Of a stretch of DNA of 64,000 nucleotides, positions 55,293 through 64,000 are shown piece by piece. Positions within the stretch are counted from its first letter, which is position 1. Each line of letters begins with the position of its first letter. The stretch is from Armigeres subalbatus. Taxonomy: Eukaryota; Arthropoda; Insecta; Diptera; Culicidae. The notes beneath the pieces were generated by a model that worked only from the letters and a program-made list of their open reading frames with translations, ran no database searches and was not told the DNA's origin. The position numbers and the translations under genes were made by a program. The stretch is from positions 41,537,065 through 41,601,064 of the forward strand of contig NC_085141.1 of the NCBI RefSeq assembly GCF_024139115.2, in the 5' to 3' direction.

Positions 55293-57030
55293 CCTAAGAT
55301 ATTTTCGAGTAGGAAACATTCTCGGATTCATGGGCATAGTAGGGGAACTGCTCCTGGAATTCATCTCATGGTTCCGATATTCATCTCATCAAAAACAAAG
55401 CAATGGAGAGCTATTTGATTAGTTTGTATTTGTGATTATTTCCTGCAAAATTGATGTTGTATTTCTTTGTTTCGCGTTTCGCGTTAAATATATGTTCATG
55501 GGATGGAGATCGCAACAGTTTCCCTATATCCATTTCAATTGCTATACAAGCTACATACCCATGTAATTGACGGGAATAGACAAGCTTTCAATTAAGAACA
55601 GGCAAAAATTGAAAAGCAGGCAAATTTCCAGTTGGAATGTAAAGCCATTGAAGAAAAAAACGGATTAACCTGGCGGTGATGAAGCCTTTCTCGCTCATTA
55701 TAAAAGTGTTTTAGGAATGTCAAAATAGCACAAATATAAAGCTTTTAATGATTTTGGACTGTTATTTAGACTTCCAAAACATTTTAAATATTTCTTATTC
55801 TTCTTTAGACTTTCAAATTGTTGAATAATAATAATAATAAATAATCTCATTATAGGCAACAGACGATGAAAATCATTAGTTGCTTTCAGTTTTATTTCTA
55901 AACAAAATTCTGTACAAAATAAAGTGGTGACGTTGAACCGTGCAGAAATGATTTCAAAACTGACGTATAACGGGTGGCTACTAGAAAGCGGGAATGGAAA
56001 GAATGGGTCGAGCATAAAAACTACAAAGCAGTACAGTTCAATCTGATATACGTTATATAAAGAGTTGGCCTCAGTCTTTAAACTTAGATTAATGAATAAT
56101 AGCATATGGTCCGTGGTCCGCAGTGCGGCGTAGTTTAATCATGCTGGTATCACATGACCGCTGGACGGCTGGCATTTTCGGATGATGCTTCTGATCCTAT
56201 TTATGAGTTGCTTCGTGTCTTCGGCCTTCCAAATACCTTTGTATGCAACGGAGCTCAGTTGACCAAAAACCCTTTTCGAAACATTTCCACGCTGTTACCA
56301 TTCGGGTAGTTTACCCTATATAGCTCAGCGAATTAAGGAGAGTGAGTGGCAATACAGTTTCTCATACTGCTGTTCATGATGAACTGCATAGCCTTTCTCC
56401 GAGCATTATAGAGTATTATTATTATTTAAATGTCGTTTTCATTGAATAAAAAGAAATCATATTCCAATTAGAATTTATTACATTCATTATATGTTCATTG
56501 TTACCTCAATTAGGTCAATTCAAGTCTAGCTAGCATAGGAGAACTTTAATTACTCTAAAAAAACGGTCAATTTGAAGTCTAGGGACAAACAGATTGTTAA
56601 CACACTTACCAATACCACACACAATATACTCTTACATTGTACGATGGATTCTGCAGTTGGCAAATGGGGAGCTCAATGAGTCTGGTTTGGGGTTGGTCAG
56701 ACAATAAATTCCTCGGCACGTTCTTTTCCACTCAAGAGCTCCAATGAGTAACATCCAAGTGCATAAAAATATCCAAGTTTATAAAAAGAGTGAGAAGTGC
56801 TAGTTTTGCTAATACTAGGAATAAACCCTAAGAGACCTTTTCTAAGAGTCAGGTACGTTAAGTTGCCGAGGAACTTCTCGTAAAACTTTACCCCAAGACC
56901 CATCCACTATTATAACAGGACCCATTAGGTTTTGGTCAGGCTTTGACCTAACCTCAACCGTGAGCAAGCCCGAGATCGTCCACCCTGTTCATTCCCGCTA
57001 GGACACAGTGGCTCAGTGACCTCTTCTCAG
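55293..57030. other. unassigned sequence
   Basis: GGCGGTGATGAAGCCTTTCTCG near 55670-55692 is the reverse of the right end of the GCCTTTCTCGT family. The frame at 55698-56105 is T/A-rich and motif-free. From about 56640 the sequence becomes GC-richer, leading into the open frame described next. Confidence 0.35.
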
Positions 57031-57298
57031 GAGAATCCTATTCCGACAGTTGTTCTTGTGCACGAGTCGCATAGCGACCGAAAGAGGCTCAAGCTGTTCT
57101 CGTACGGCGTACATCAGAACACTCGAGTCGACGCCGTGACATCCTTGAACGGAGGGAAAAAACTAGTCCCAACGGCCGCAAGTGAGGATATTCCGAGCCG
57201 ATACCGTGGCAATCTTGCCACATACGCGCAGATCCATCCAGCTTCCAGCTTTGCCGGCCGGCCAACGATTCCCCCCACACATACACACTACACACAAC
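57031..57298 (+). CDS. open frame with splice-like borders, possible host exon or LTR part
   Basis: The 268-bp frame is open throughout (ENPIPTVVLVHESHSDRKRL at its start) and GC-rich. It is preceded by a good acceptor (CCTCTTCTCAG, ending 57030) and followed at 57299 by a donor (GTGAGT). I recognise no domain. The flanking sequence, with an AATAAAAGATCC word at 57308-57320 and GC-rich text to about 57510, could instead belong to a solo LTR or another retroelement. No partner LTR is in the window. Confidence 0.25.
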
Positions 57299-58431
57299 GT
57301 GAGTAAAAATAAAAGATCCATAAATTAAAACGACCGTGTTCAGTATTTTTGCATCCTGATCAGTGTGACCTAGTCCCCCATTGTCGAGGCCGACCCTGAG
57401 TAAAAGAGGCGGGTGTAGCCCACCCCGGACGGCTTCCGTGGCTTGACCAGAAGCTAGGGGATAACGTGATCCGGCCCGTCTGGCCGCATTGCAATCTAGA
57501 GAGTAACAACGCCTAAAATTATTATCCACCGTGTACATTTCCCAGGATATTTGATCGCTCTCTATATTCTAAGGACTCATTTACATAAGGAAATATTTCT
57601 CTGGAACCATTAATGTTCTCATAGAAAAGTATTGAAGTATTGGAATTCCCGTTTTTTAGTGACCACCCGTTAATTGAGTGTAAACGAGTCGGAGGCAGAA
57701 AAAATTTGAACATGTTAAAAATCGGGTCATCACATATTTATTTACGGCATGATGTTTTGGCAATTTTATTGCAAAGAATTGAAAATAATCTTATTTGAAG
57801 TTAAGTTGTAAGCAAATAATCAATCAGAAGCCTGACTGCGACCATTTTTGTAAGAATGGAAGCTATTACACTTGTACTAAAATCTGGAAAACAAAATTCA
57901 CAGTATCTTCAACATATTGAGAATGTAACCAACACTATTTTATGAGCCTATTCCAACTACAAGCTTTATCAGAAAAAAAACTTTAATAATAAGTATCTTG
58001 ATGTCAAATATTTCGATTAACATTAAAACAAGTTATAAATGTCGCAATCTAAACAGACTATAAGCATCATTATTACTGTCATCACTTTTTAGAAAACCAA
58101 GAATGTTGAAACGTATATAGAAAGCATTTTTTTGCAAACTATCCTATTTAAATTGTTATTTGGGTCTGCTTTGCCATCAGCAAATTATAACAAAAGAGTA
58201 GAAAATTTGATTACCTGATAACTTTCCTCAAACATTGAAATTTATTCGTTTAAAGATTATTCAAACAACAGACAAAATTAACTCAAATCCTATTCACGAT
58301 TGCCGATGAGAAACTAGTAGTAGATAGAAGTGGATTACGCCGGAAACTAAATGGGTGACTTGAGACTTTGAACTGCTCTGATTAATGAAGAGCTCGCCAT
58401 CACGGAGTAGCTATCGACTGAGCTACTGAAT
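57299..58431. other. GC-rich tail then AT-rich unassigned sequence
   Basis: 57299-57510 stays GC-rich with words such as GAGGCGGGTGTAGCCCACC. After about 57540 it is AT-rich and featureless. Confidence 0.35.
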
Positions 58432-58612
58432 CACAGGGTTTTTTTCGGCTTAGCAGTCTCTTTGCAATTAAACAACTGCTAATTATCCATTTACCGCCGT
58501 TTTGATGTTATTTTTACTGATGATAATGAAGATGTAATTTAACATCGAAACGTCGGTAAATAAAATAATATTGCAATAGATAGAGACTGCGAAGCCGGAA
58601 AAAATCCCTGGG
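58432..58612. mobile_element. foldback miniature element, CGACGTTTCG type
   Basis: CACAGGGTTTTTTTCGGCTT pairs with AAGCCGGAAAAAATCCCTGG, and AGCAGTCTCT with AGAGACTGC. AACATCGAAACGTCGGTAAAT forms the inner right arm against TTTACCGCCGTTTTGATGTT. Confidence 0.7.
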
Positions 58613-58971
58613 AACTCGTCATCTTCTAACTCATTTGTTTCAAAGGGTTTTATAATTTACCATCCGAGCTAACGATTTTTTTTATTTTTAAATTTGCGGT
58701 GACTGGATATTGAACTAATACTTCAAGGTTTCAATTAGGTTTATTTATATTACATTTTATTAGAGTTATGAATAATATTAAAAATGCAAATGAAAAACGC
58801 CCTCTTACATAAACATTGAAGTTGCTCCGCCCCGTCTTAATGGATCATTTCTATGCCAAAGGATCGTGACTTAAGAAAATTCTCAATGTATTTTTGTCGA
58901 TGACACTTGATATTCTATTGAGACTTCACTAGTAAGAATTAACTTAATGTTTTGCTAAGGTATCTAGAATA
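58613..58971. other. unassigned AT-rich spacer
   Basis: No feature recognised. Confidence 0.35.
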
Positions 58972-61123
58972 AGGTTATTTGGCCGAGTATGCCATTCGGT
59001 CGAACAGTTCCTTTGACTGAAAAAAAAACGGTTGGCCGAATAACTTAATAGCCGAGTATGCCCTTTGGCTGAAATAGTGGTTTGGCCGAAAGGGCCATTT
59101 GGCCGAAACGGACATTCGGCTGAAAGTGTCGTTCGGCTGAATTGGTCATTTTGGATATTTGCAAGACATTTAACGGGGGATTTTTTTTTCACCTCGAAAA
59201 TTTTATGAACTTCCCCAGAAAAATCTTCAAGTTTATCCAGAATGTTTATCAGGAAATTATTTTCAGATTTTCCAAAGGAATTATAATTTTCGAGATTTCT
59301 GGAACTACCAAGAGGAGCTCTCTGGATTTACCTCTTCAGAGTTTTCACGGGAACCTGTTCCAAATTTTTACAGGAAAATATTCAGAATATCCACGGAAAG
59401 TTCCTATTGAGTTTCTGTGGAGTATTTTTTGAAATTTACACAGAAAATTGTGACTGGTTAAAGAGATGCTTTAACGTTGACTTCCTCAATCTAGAATGTT
59501 TGAGACGGCTAGTTTTTTATCCTTTATTACAGTAATTTTTTGCAGGGATAAATTCATCACTAGACGGCTAGGTCGGCCTAGTCAACTTTGAAGCAACGGT
59601 AAATTTAAATGAATTTTTAAAGATTTTTTTTTATTTCTACAGAAAATTCTCTCTATTTTCGATAAGAATTTCTTGGGAAATTCCATTGACCGAAAGCGAC
59701 AGGCGGCCAAACTTGGCTGAAAAAGCCGTTTGTCCTATCAGGTCGTCTGGTCGAAACGATCGTTGGCTGCGTTTAGCCGAAAAGGATTTTTGACAGAATG
59801 GGCCATTTGGCCAAAAATATCATTAGGTCCAACGGGTCATACGGCCAAATGTCAATGACTGTACGGGTAATATTGTCAAAAATGGCCACTCGTTTAGCTA
59901 AATGGCCTTTTTGTCAATTGACCATTGAACAAAATTCCGTAGCCTATCTATTTTTAAGTCGATAATGGCCTTTAGAGCGAAAGAGACATCCAGCCAAGTG
60001 CCATTTAGCAAAACTAAACGTTTAACGGAAACTGTTATCAGGTCAAAACTGGTTTGACCGAAAGCGACGTACAGCGAAAAGAAAAATTTGGCAGGACTTG
60101 TAAAAAGTTGTTAGCCCTAACAGGTCATTTGGCTAAAAATGCGGAATCGGCTTCGCAGTGCTGGAACAGGGTGTCTACCCATCTGTTAAAACAAAATTCC
60201 TTGATTTTTCCAGGTGTTTTACATTAATTTCCAGGTTAAAACAAACGTGCCATATATAGATTTTAGCAGCAAAATAATCAATTCAAAAAAGTAAATATTG
60301 CGAAAAATATATAAACAATGTTGTAAATTACTTAAAAAATTCATCCAGAAATTCCTACGCAAGTTCACCCAGAAATTGCTTCCAAAAAAGTTATTTGACC
60401 GAATAGATCATCTGGCCAAAAAAGTTTTTCGGTAATAATTCCCAGATAACCAGAATGCTTGCATAATAGAATTGTTTTTCTGTTATGCGAAGGTCTATGC
60501 GCACAAATTTAATCGTATATCAGTCGCGAAAACGCTTGTTACGTACAAAAGTGAAAGCGAAATATGAATATTTCTTATCCAACGTTGCACGGTAGTGTAT
60601 GCGATATGCACGATTTTTAAGCGATTTTGTTTGTTATACAATGTTATACAATACAATTTGTTTGTTATATATGCGATATTGAGTAACGGTGATTAAACCA
60701 ATCAAATAAATCTACATTTTGAACAATCTTCCGCACACAATTCTACAGAAGTTTCTCTCAAACTTTTCAAGCTCAAGCTTCAAGCTTCTTTCTCTCAAGC
60801 TTTTCTTGGTAATTCCAAAGATTTCTCGAAACTTCAAAGTAGTTCCCGTGGAAAATTGAAAAATAATTTCCAAATTAGTAAAAAATAGAATTTTATAGAG
60901 AAGTTCATTAAATTTTTCATGCGTAATTCAAAAGATTATTTCTTTACAAATAAAAGTCTTGAATATAAAAAAATAAAAGTAGGATAAAATATATAAAAGT
61001 ATCCCGAAAAAAAAAACATTTAAGAAACGTAATAAAAAAATCGCAACGCCGATTCACGCCGCCGCCGACCAAAATTCTGACAAACGCCGCCACCGACAAA
61101 TATCGAACCTGCGCACACCTCTA
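58972..61123. mobile_element. left-truncated relative of the 4.2-kb hAT-type element
   Basis: Collinear with much of 45480-48705: TTTGACTGAAAAA, the CCGAAAGCGACAG block, GGAAACTGTTAT and the CGCCGCCGCC-rich end closing in GCGCACACCTCTA at 61123. The left CCG-rich terminus is missing. It lacks the insertions found in the other copy at 46023-46131 and 46453-46623, which makes it useful as an empty-site reference. It has its own extra sequence, including GGGTGTCTACCCATC near 60169. Confidence 0.75.
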
Positions 61124-61389
61124 ATTCTACCCTATTTCATATTTGTATTTTGTATTTGTATTTGATTACTTCCATCGGACATTCCAGAGTCTACATGAAA
61201 ATTACGCTTATGAACTAAACAAATATTACAGTATGCCGCGATTCAGGAGTCTGTTCTCAAAAGTGTTAGTTAAAAAATTAAAATCAAGCAAATTATAATT
61301 AGCATTAAATATAACACACATAGCTCTAATTGGGTCGTAAAAAGTTCACATTCCTAAAAGTTCTTCGAGGAACGTTGAAATTTATTCTA

Positions 61390-63470
61390 GCACAAGAATA
61401 TACGGCGCATCAATTTCTCCTTTCAAGTGTTTGGCTACGAATACAGCCCTCAAGATATTCCTCCTTTTTCGAGACTCTTTACTGTCAGAAGCTGGCACCG
61501 TTCAAGATAAGGAGGGAGTTCATTAGGATTGTTCCATGGTAAGCCTCTCAAGGCAAATCGCAAAAATTTCTTTTTCATGAACTGCTTATCATCCAGATAA
61601 GGGAAGTGGGGTTCCATACAACTGCTGAAGATTCCAGTAATGATCGCACCAATGTGTAGAAAATTGATCTCAGACAATAGGGATCTTTAAACTCCTTTGC
61701 AAATTTGAACATCAGGCCAAGATTGCGATTAGCTTTTGCCACAATGCTCGAGTAGGGCTCGGTAAGTTGTAGCTAAATCCCTAACAGCAGATACTCTCTG
61801 CAACGGTTCGTCCCTCATATTGTAGTCCCAGATGAGGAACTGCTTCTTTCTACTAAAAGATATGATCAAACATTTCGTAACGCTGATTGTCAATGCATTG
61901 CGGTTGCACCAGTCTTCGAACAAATACACCATTCGTTGCAACCCCCTGCAGTCGTTGATTGATCTCACAACAAGGAAGATCTTTAGATCGTCAGCATATA
62001 GTAATCTGCATTCACGGGGTAGTACAAGGCAGATTTCGTTGAAGAATATTGAAAATAGCAGCGGACCAAGATTACTTCCTTGTGGTACTCCTGAACAGTT
62101 TTGGAAAGGAGCAGAAACAAAAGATCCCAGTTTCACCTTCAATTGACGGTCAACCAAGCATAAGTTTAACCAAGCTACGAAGCTGGACGGGGCACCGAGA
62201 TGTTCAATTCTATCCAGCAGGGCATGATGATTAGCTCGGTAAAAAGCTGCCTTCAAGTCCGTGTAAACCGATTTGAGCACCGTCTTCCATGTGTCGTAGG
62301 CAGTAAGATACAAATTCCGTCACATTAGTTGAGGTTGATTTTCCAGGGAAAAATCCATGTTGATCAGGAGCAATATACAGTTTTACACTTCGAAAGAGAA
62401 TGTCTCCAATCAGAATCTCGAATAGTTTTGATCCAGCGCACAATGAAGTAATTCCGCGATAATTTCTGATGTCTCTTTTGTCTTCGGAAACATGAACGAT
62501 TCTTTCCAAATTTCGGAAAACTAACATTGGTTTAAAGTCAAATTGAAAATGATTTACAAGGGATTGGCAAGGCAATTTATACATTTCTTGTTTACTACAG
62601 ATGGCACACCATCTGGACCAGCCGACAAACCTGATTTTAGATTCTTTGATGAAACTATGACGTCGCTCAGTAAATGGTAAAATATTTACAGTAATGGCGT
62701 TTCTTGGGACATCGCGTAAGCAACAGGATTTCTGAACATTGTGGAACTCAAAAGCGGTCAAAAAGTGGGTTGCAAACAATTGGCACATTTTATCCAGTGA
62801 ACTTGAAGTTTCGTTTCCATAATTCATATTTGCCGGGAGTCCATCTTCTCTGCGTTTACTTTTGATGAAGTTCCAGAAGCGCTTAGGATTCTGTTTCAGG
62901 TCATGCTGTTTTCGTTGGGAATCTTTATTGTACTGCAATTTATTATAAGTCTTATAGTTAGTGCTAGCTTGTACGAAGTTCTGCTCTGACCATGAGTTTT
63001 TTTCCTAAATGTATGATGACGTAAAGCAGCAGCTCTCTTTCTTTTAAGACAACGCAGTCTTCCATTTAACCAAGGCAGCTTTGGTAGCTTTCGGGGAGTT
63101 GGTATAGAGTGACGAAATAGTAGCTTTAATACATCAGTGAAGATAGAGACTGCGTGATCTATATCGCTCTCATTTCTCAAAATAGACCAGTCCTCTGTAG
63201 CTAGAGCATGGTTTATGCTATCGAAGTCTGCTCTTCTAATGTCAAATTTCAAAAATCAAATTCAGTGCCGTCATACGGTTCCATATAAATAATACTACAA
63301 GTATCTTTCAGTATTATTTGAAGTGGAGGATGAAAAGCATCTACAGCAATAAGAGGTTCGGGTAGCTCTTCTAAGTTGCCAAACATCGCAGTATCTTCGG
63401 TAACAAATACTAAGTCAAGTAAACGCCCCGATAGTTTTTTACATCATTAATTTGCACCATACCGTTCAAA
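61390..63470 (-). pseudogene. CR1/Jockey-type ORF2 relic: endonuclease end and reverse transcriptase
   Basis: Read on the minus strand, the C-terminal part of an endonuclease appears first (LLDLVFVTEDTAMFGNLEEL near 63420-63330). A linker with LPWLNGRLRCLKRKRAAALR follows. RT blocks then run: NYRGITSLCAGSKLFEILI, DLKAAFYRANHHALLDRI, GVPQGSNLGPLLFSI and the active site YADDLKIF. Past VRDLA the usual order is lost and continues in other frames as LRGLPWNNPNELPPYLERC near 61500-61560, the distal RT region. At least four frame changes are needed, so the copy is inactive. Whether it is CR1, Jockey or a close relative is not settled by eye. Confidence 0.82.
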
Positions 63471-64000
63471 GTCATCCCGTTGATCAAAGAATTACTTGAA
63501 ATCCGAATACCGACAACATAAGTTTTCTACCAAAAATAGACAATTTTCAGAAAAACTTAGGAAGCAGTGCGCCGAATTCGAAAAAAATGCACTGAATAAC
63601 GCAACATTAAGTTTAACTGATAAATGTTTGGTTTAGAGTCCCTTCTTCCGAATTGGAATTAGCTGCTACGATGACAACCATTGGAAGCTGATAGAGTGCT
63701 TTTTCAAATAAAAATAGTCTTCTTCGAAAACCGGAACCGGAAAAATGAATTATCATTATCAGAATACTAACAAAAAAATATGAAGTCAACATCCACAACA
63801 TTTTTTAGCAGGGTTATTCAAGATACTTATCACCAAAACGTTTTAAGTAAATAAGTAGGTACTGACACGATCATTCAATTTCCAGAATGTTTTGATATCC
63901 AATAAATAGAGGTAATTTATCAATAATATAGTTCTATAGTTCATTATTATTCTAAACGAGAAACACCTCGGGATGCTCTCCTACAGTATCGCAAGTGAGT
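63471..64000. other. unassigned, possibly further upstream retrotransposon sequence
   Basis: A minus-strand frame at 63613-63801 could be more of the endonuclease, but no motif confirms it. The last 200 bases are AT-rich and featureless. Confidence 0.3.

Noticed and set aside
55698..56105. 135-codon minus-strand frame
   Set aside because: AT-rich, contains an AAT microsatellite read as an Ile run, no motif.
56640..57540. Solo LTR
   Set aside because: A retroelement origin is possible, but I could not find matching TG/CA ends or a flush target duplication, so no boundaries are claimed.

Overview
This window reads as intergenic or intronic DNA from a dipteran with a large, transposon-swollen genome, most likely a culicine mosquito and probably Aedes. 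That is inference. It rests on a Feilai-like tRNA-related SINE, R1-, RTE- and CR1/Jockey-type non-LTR retrotransposons, a Ty3/gypsy LTR element, many TA-flanked or hAT-type miniature elements, AT-rich spacers, and no long host protein gene. Nothing looks prokaryotic: there are no operons, no bacterial gene density, and no CRISPR array or defence locus.

Layout. 1-7.5 kb: an 11-bp satellite array, a pyrimidine tract, and a hAT-type element (8-bp target duplication) split by a 5'-truncated R1-type retrotransposon. 7.8-9.3 kb: foldback miniature elements. 9.3-12.7 kb: a decayed RTE-like retrotransposon with endonuclease and reverse transcriptase. 13-17.4 kb: hairpins, a 602-bp hAT element and a Mutator-like hairpin element with a 10-bp target duplication. 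20.6-23.6 kb: two foldback elements whose inverted arms are minisatellites, the first with a perfect 9-bp target duplication. 23.8-27.3 kb: further inverted-repeat elements. 27.4-29.6 kb: a GC-rich unique block resembling a non-coding 5' exon of a host gene, ending in a GTAAGT donor. 30-35 kb: more repeats, including a SINE and a tiny retroposed copy with a 13-bp target duplication.

35.4-40.2 kb: a minus-strand Ty3/gypsy element (gag, protease, RT, RNase H, integrase, two LTRs) inserted into a miniature element and itself carrying another one. 40.2-41.3 kb: a Tc1/mariner-like relic. 42.6-43.8 kb: four tandem copies of a 308-bp repeat. 44.05-48.7 kb: two hAT-type elements with 8-bp target duplications; the larger (4.2 kb) has CCG-rich termini. 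A truncated relative lies at 59.0-61.1 kb. 53.1-55.0 kb: a 1.9-kb foldback element. 61.4-63.5 kb: a decayed minus-strand CR1/Jockey-type retrotransposon.

No gene works with another here in a pathway sense. The main story is nested insertion, whose order can be read from target duplications and rebuilt empty sites. Almost all long open frames are repeat artefacts. Possible host pieces are the 27.4-29.6 kb block, an open frame at 57.03-57.30 kb with splice-like borders, and a weak minus-strand frame near 52.1-52.4 kb.
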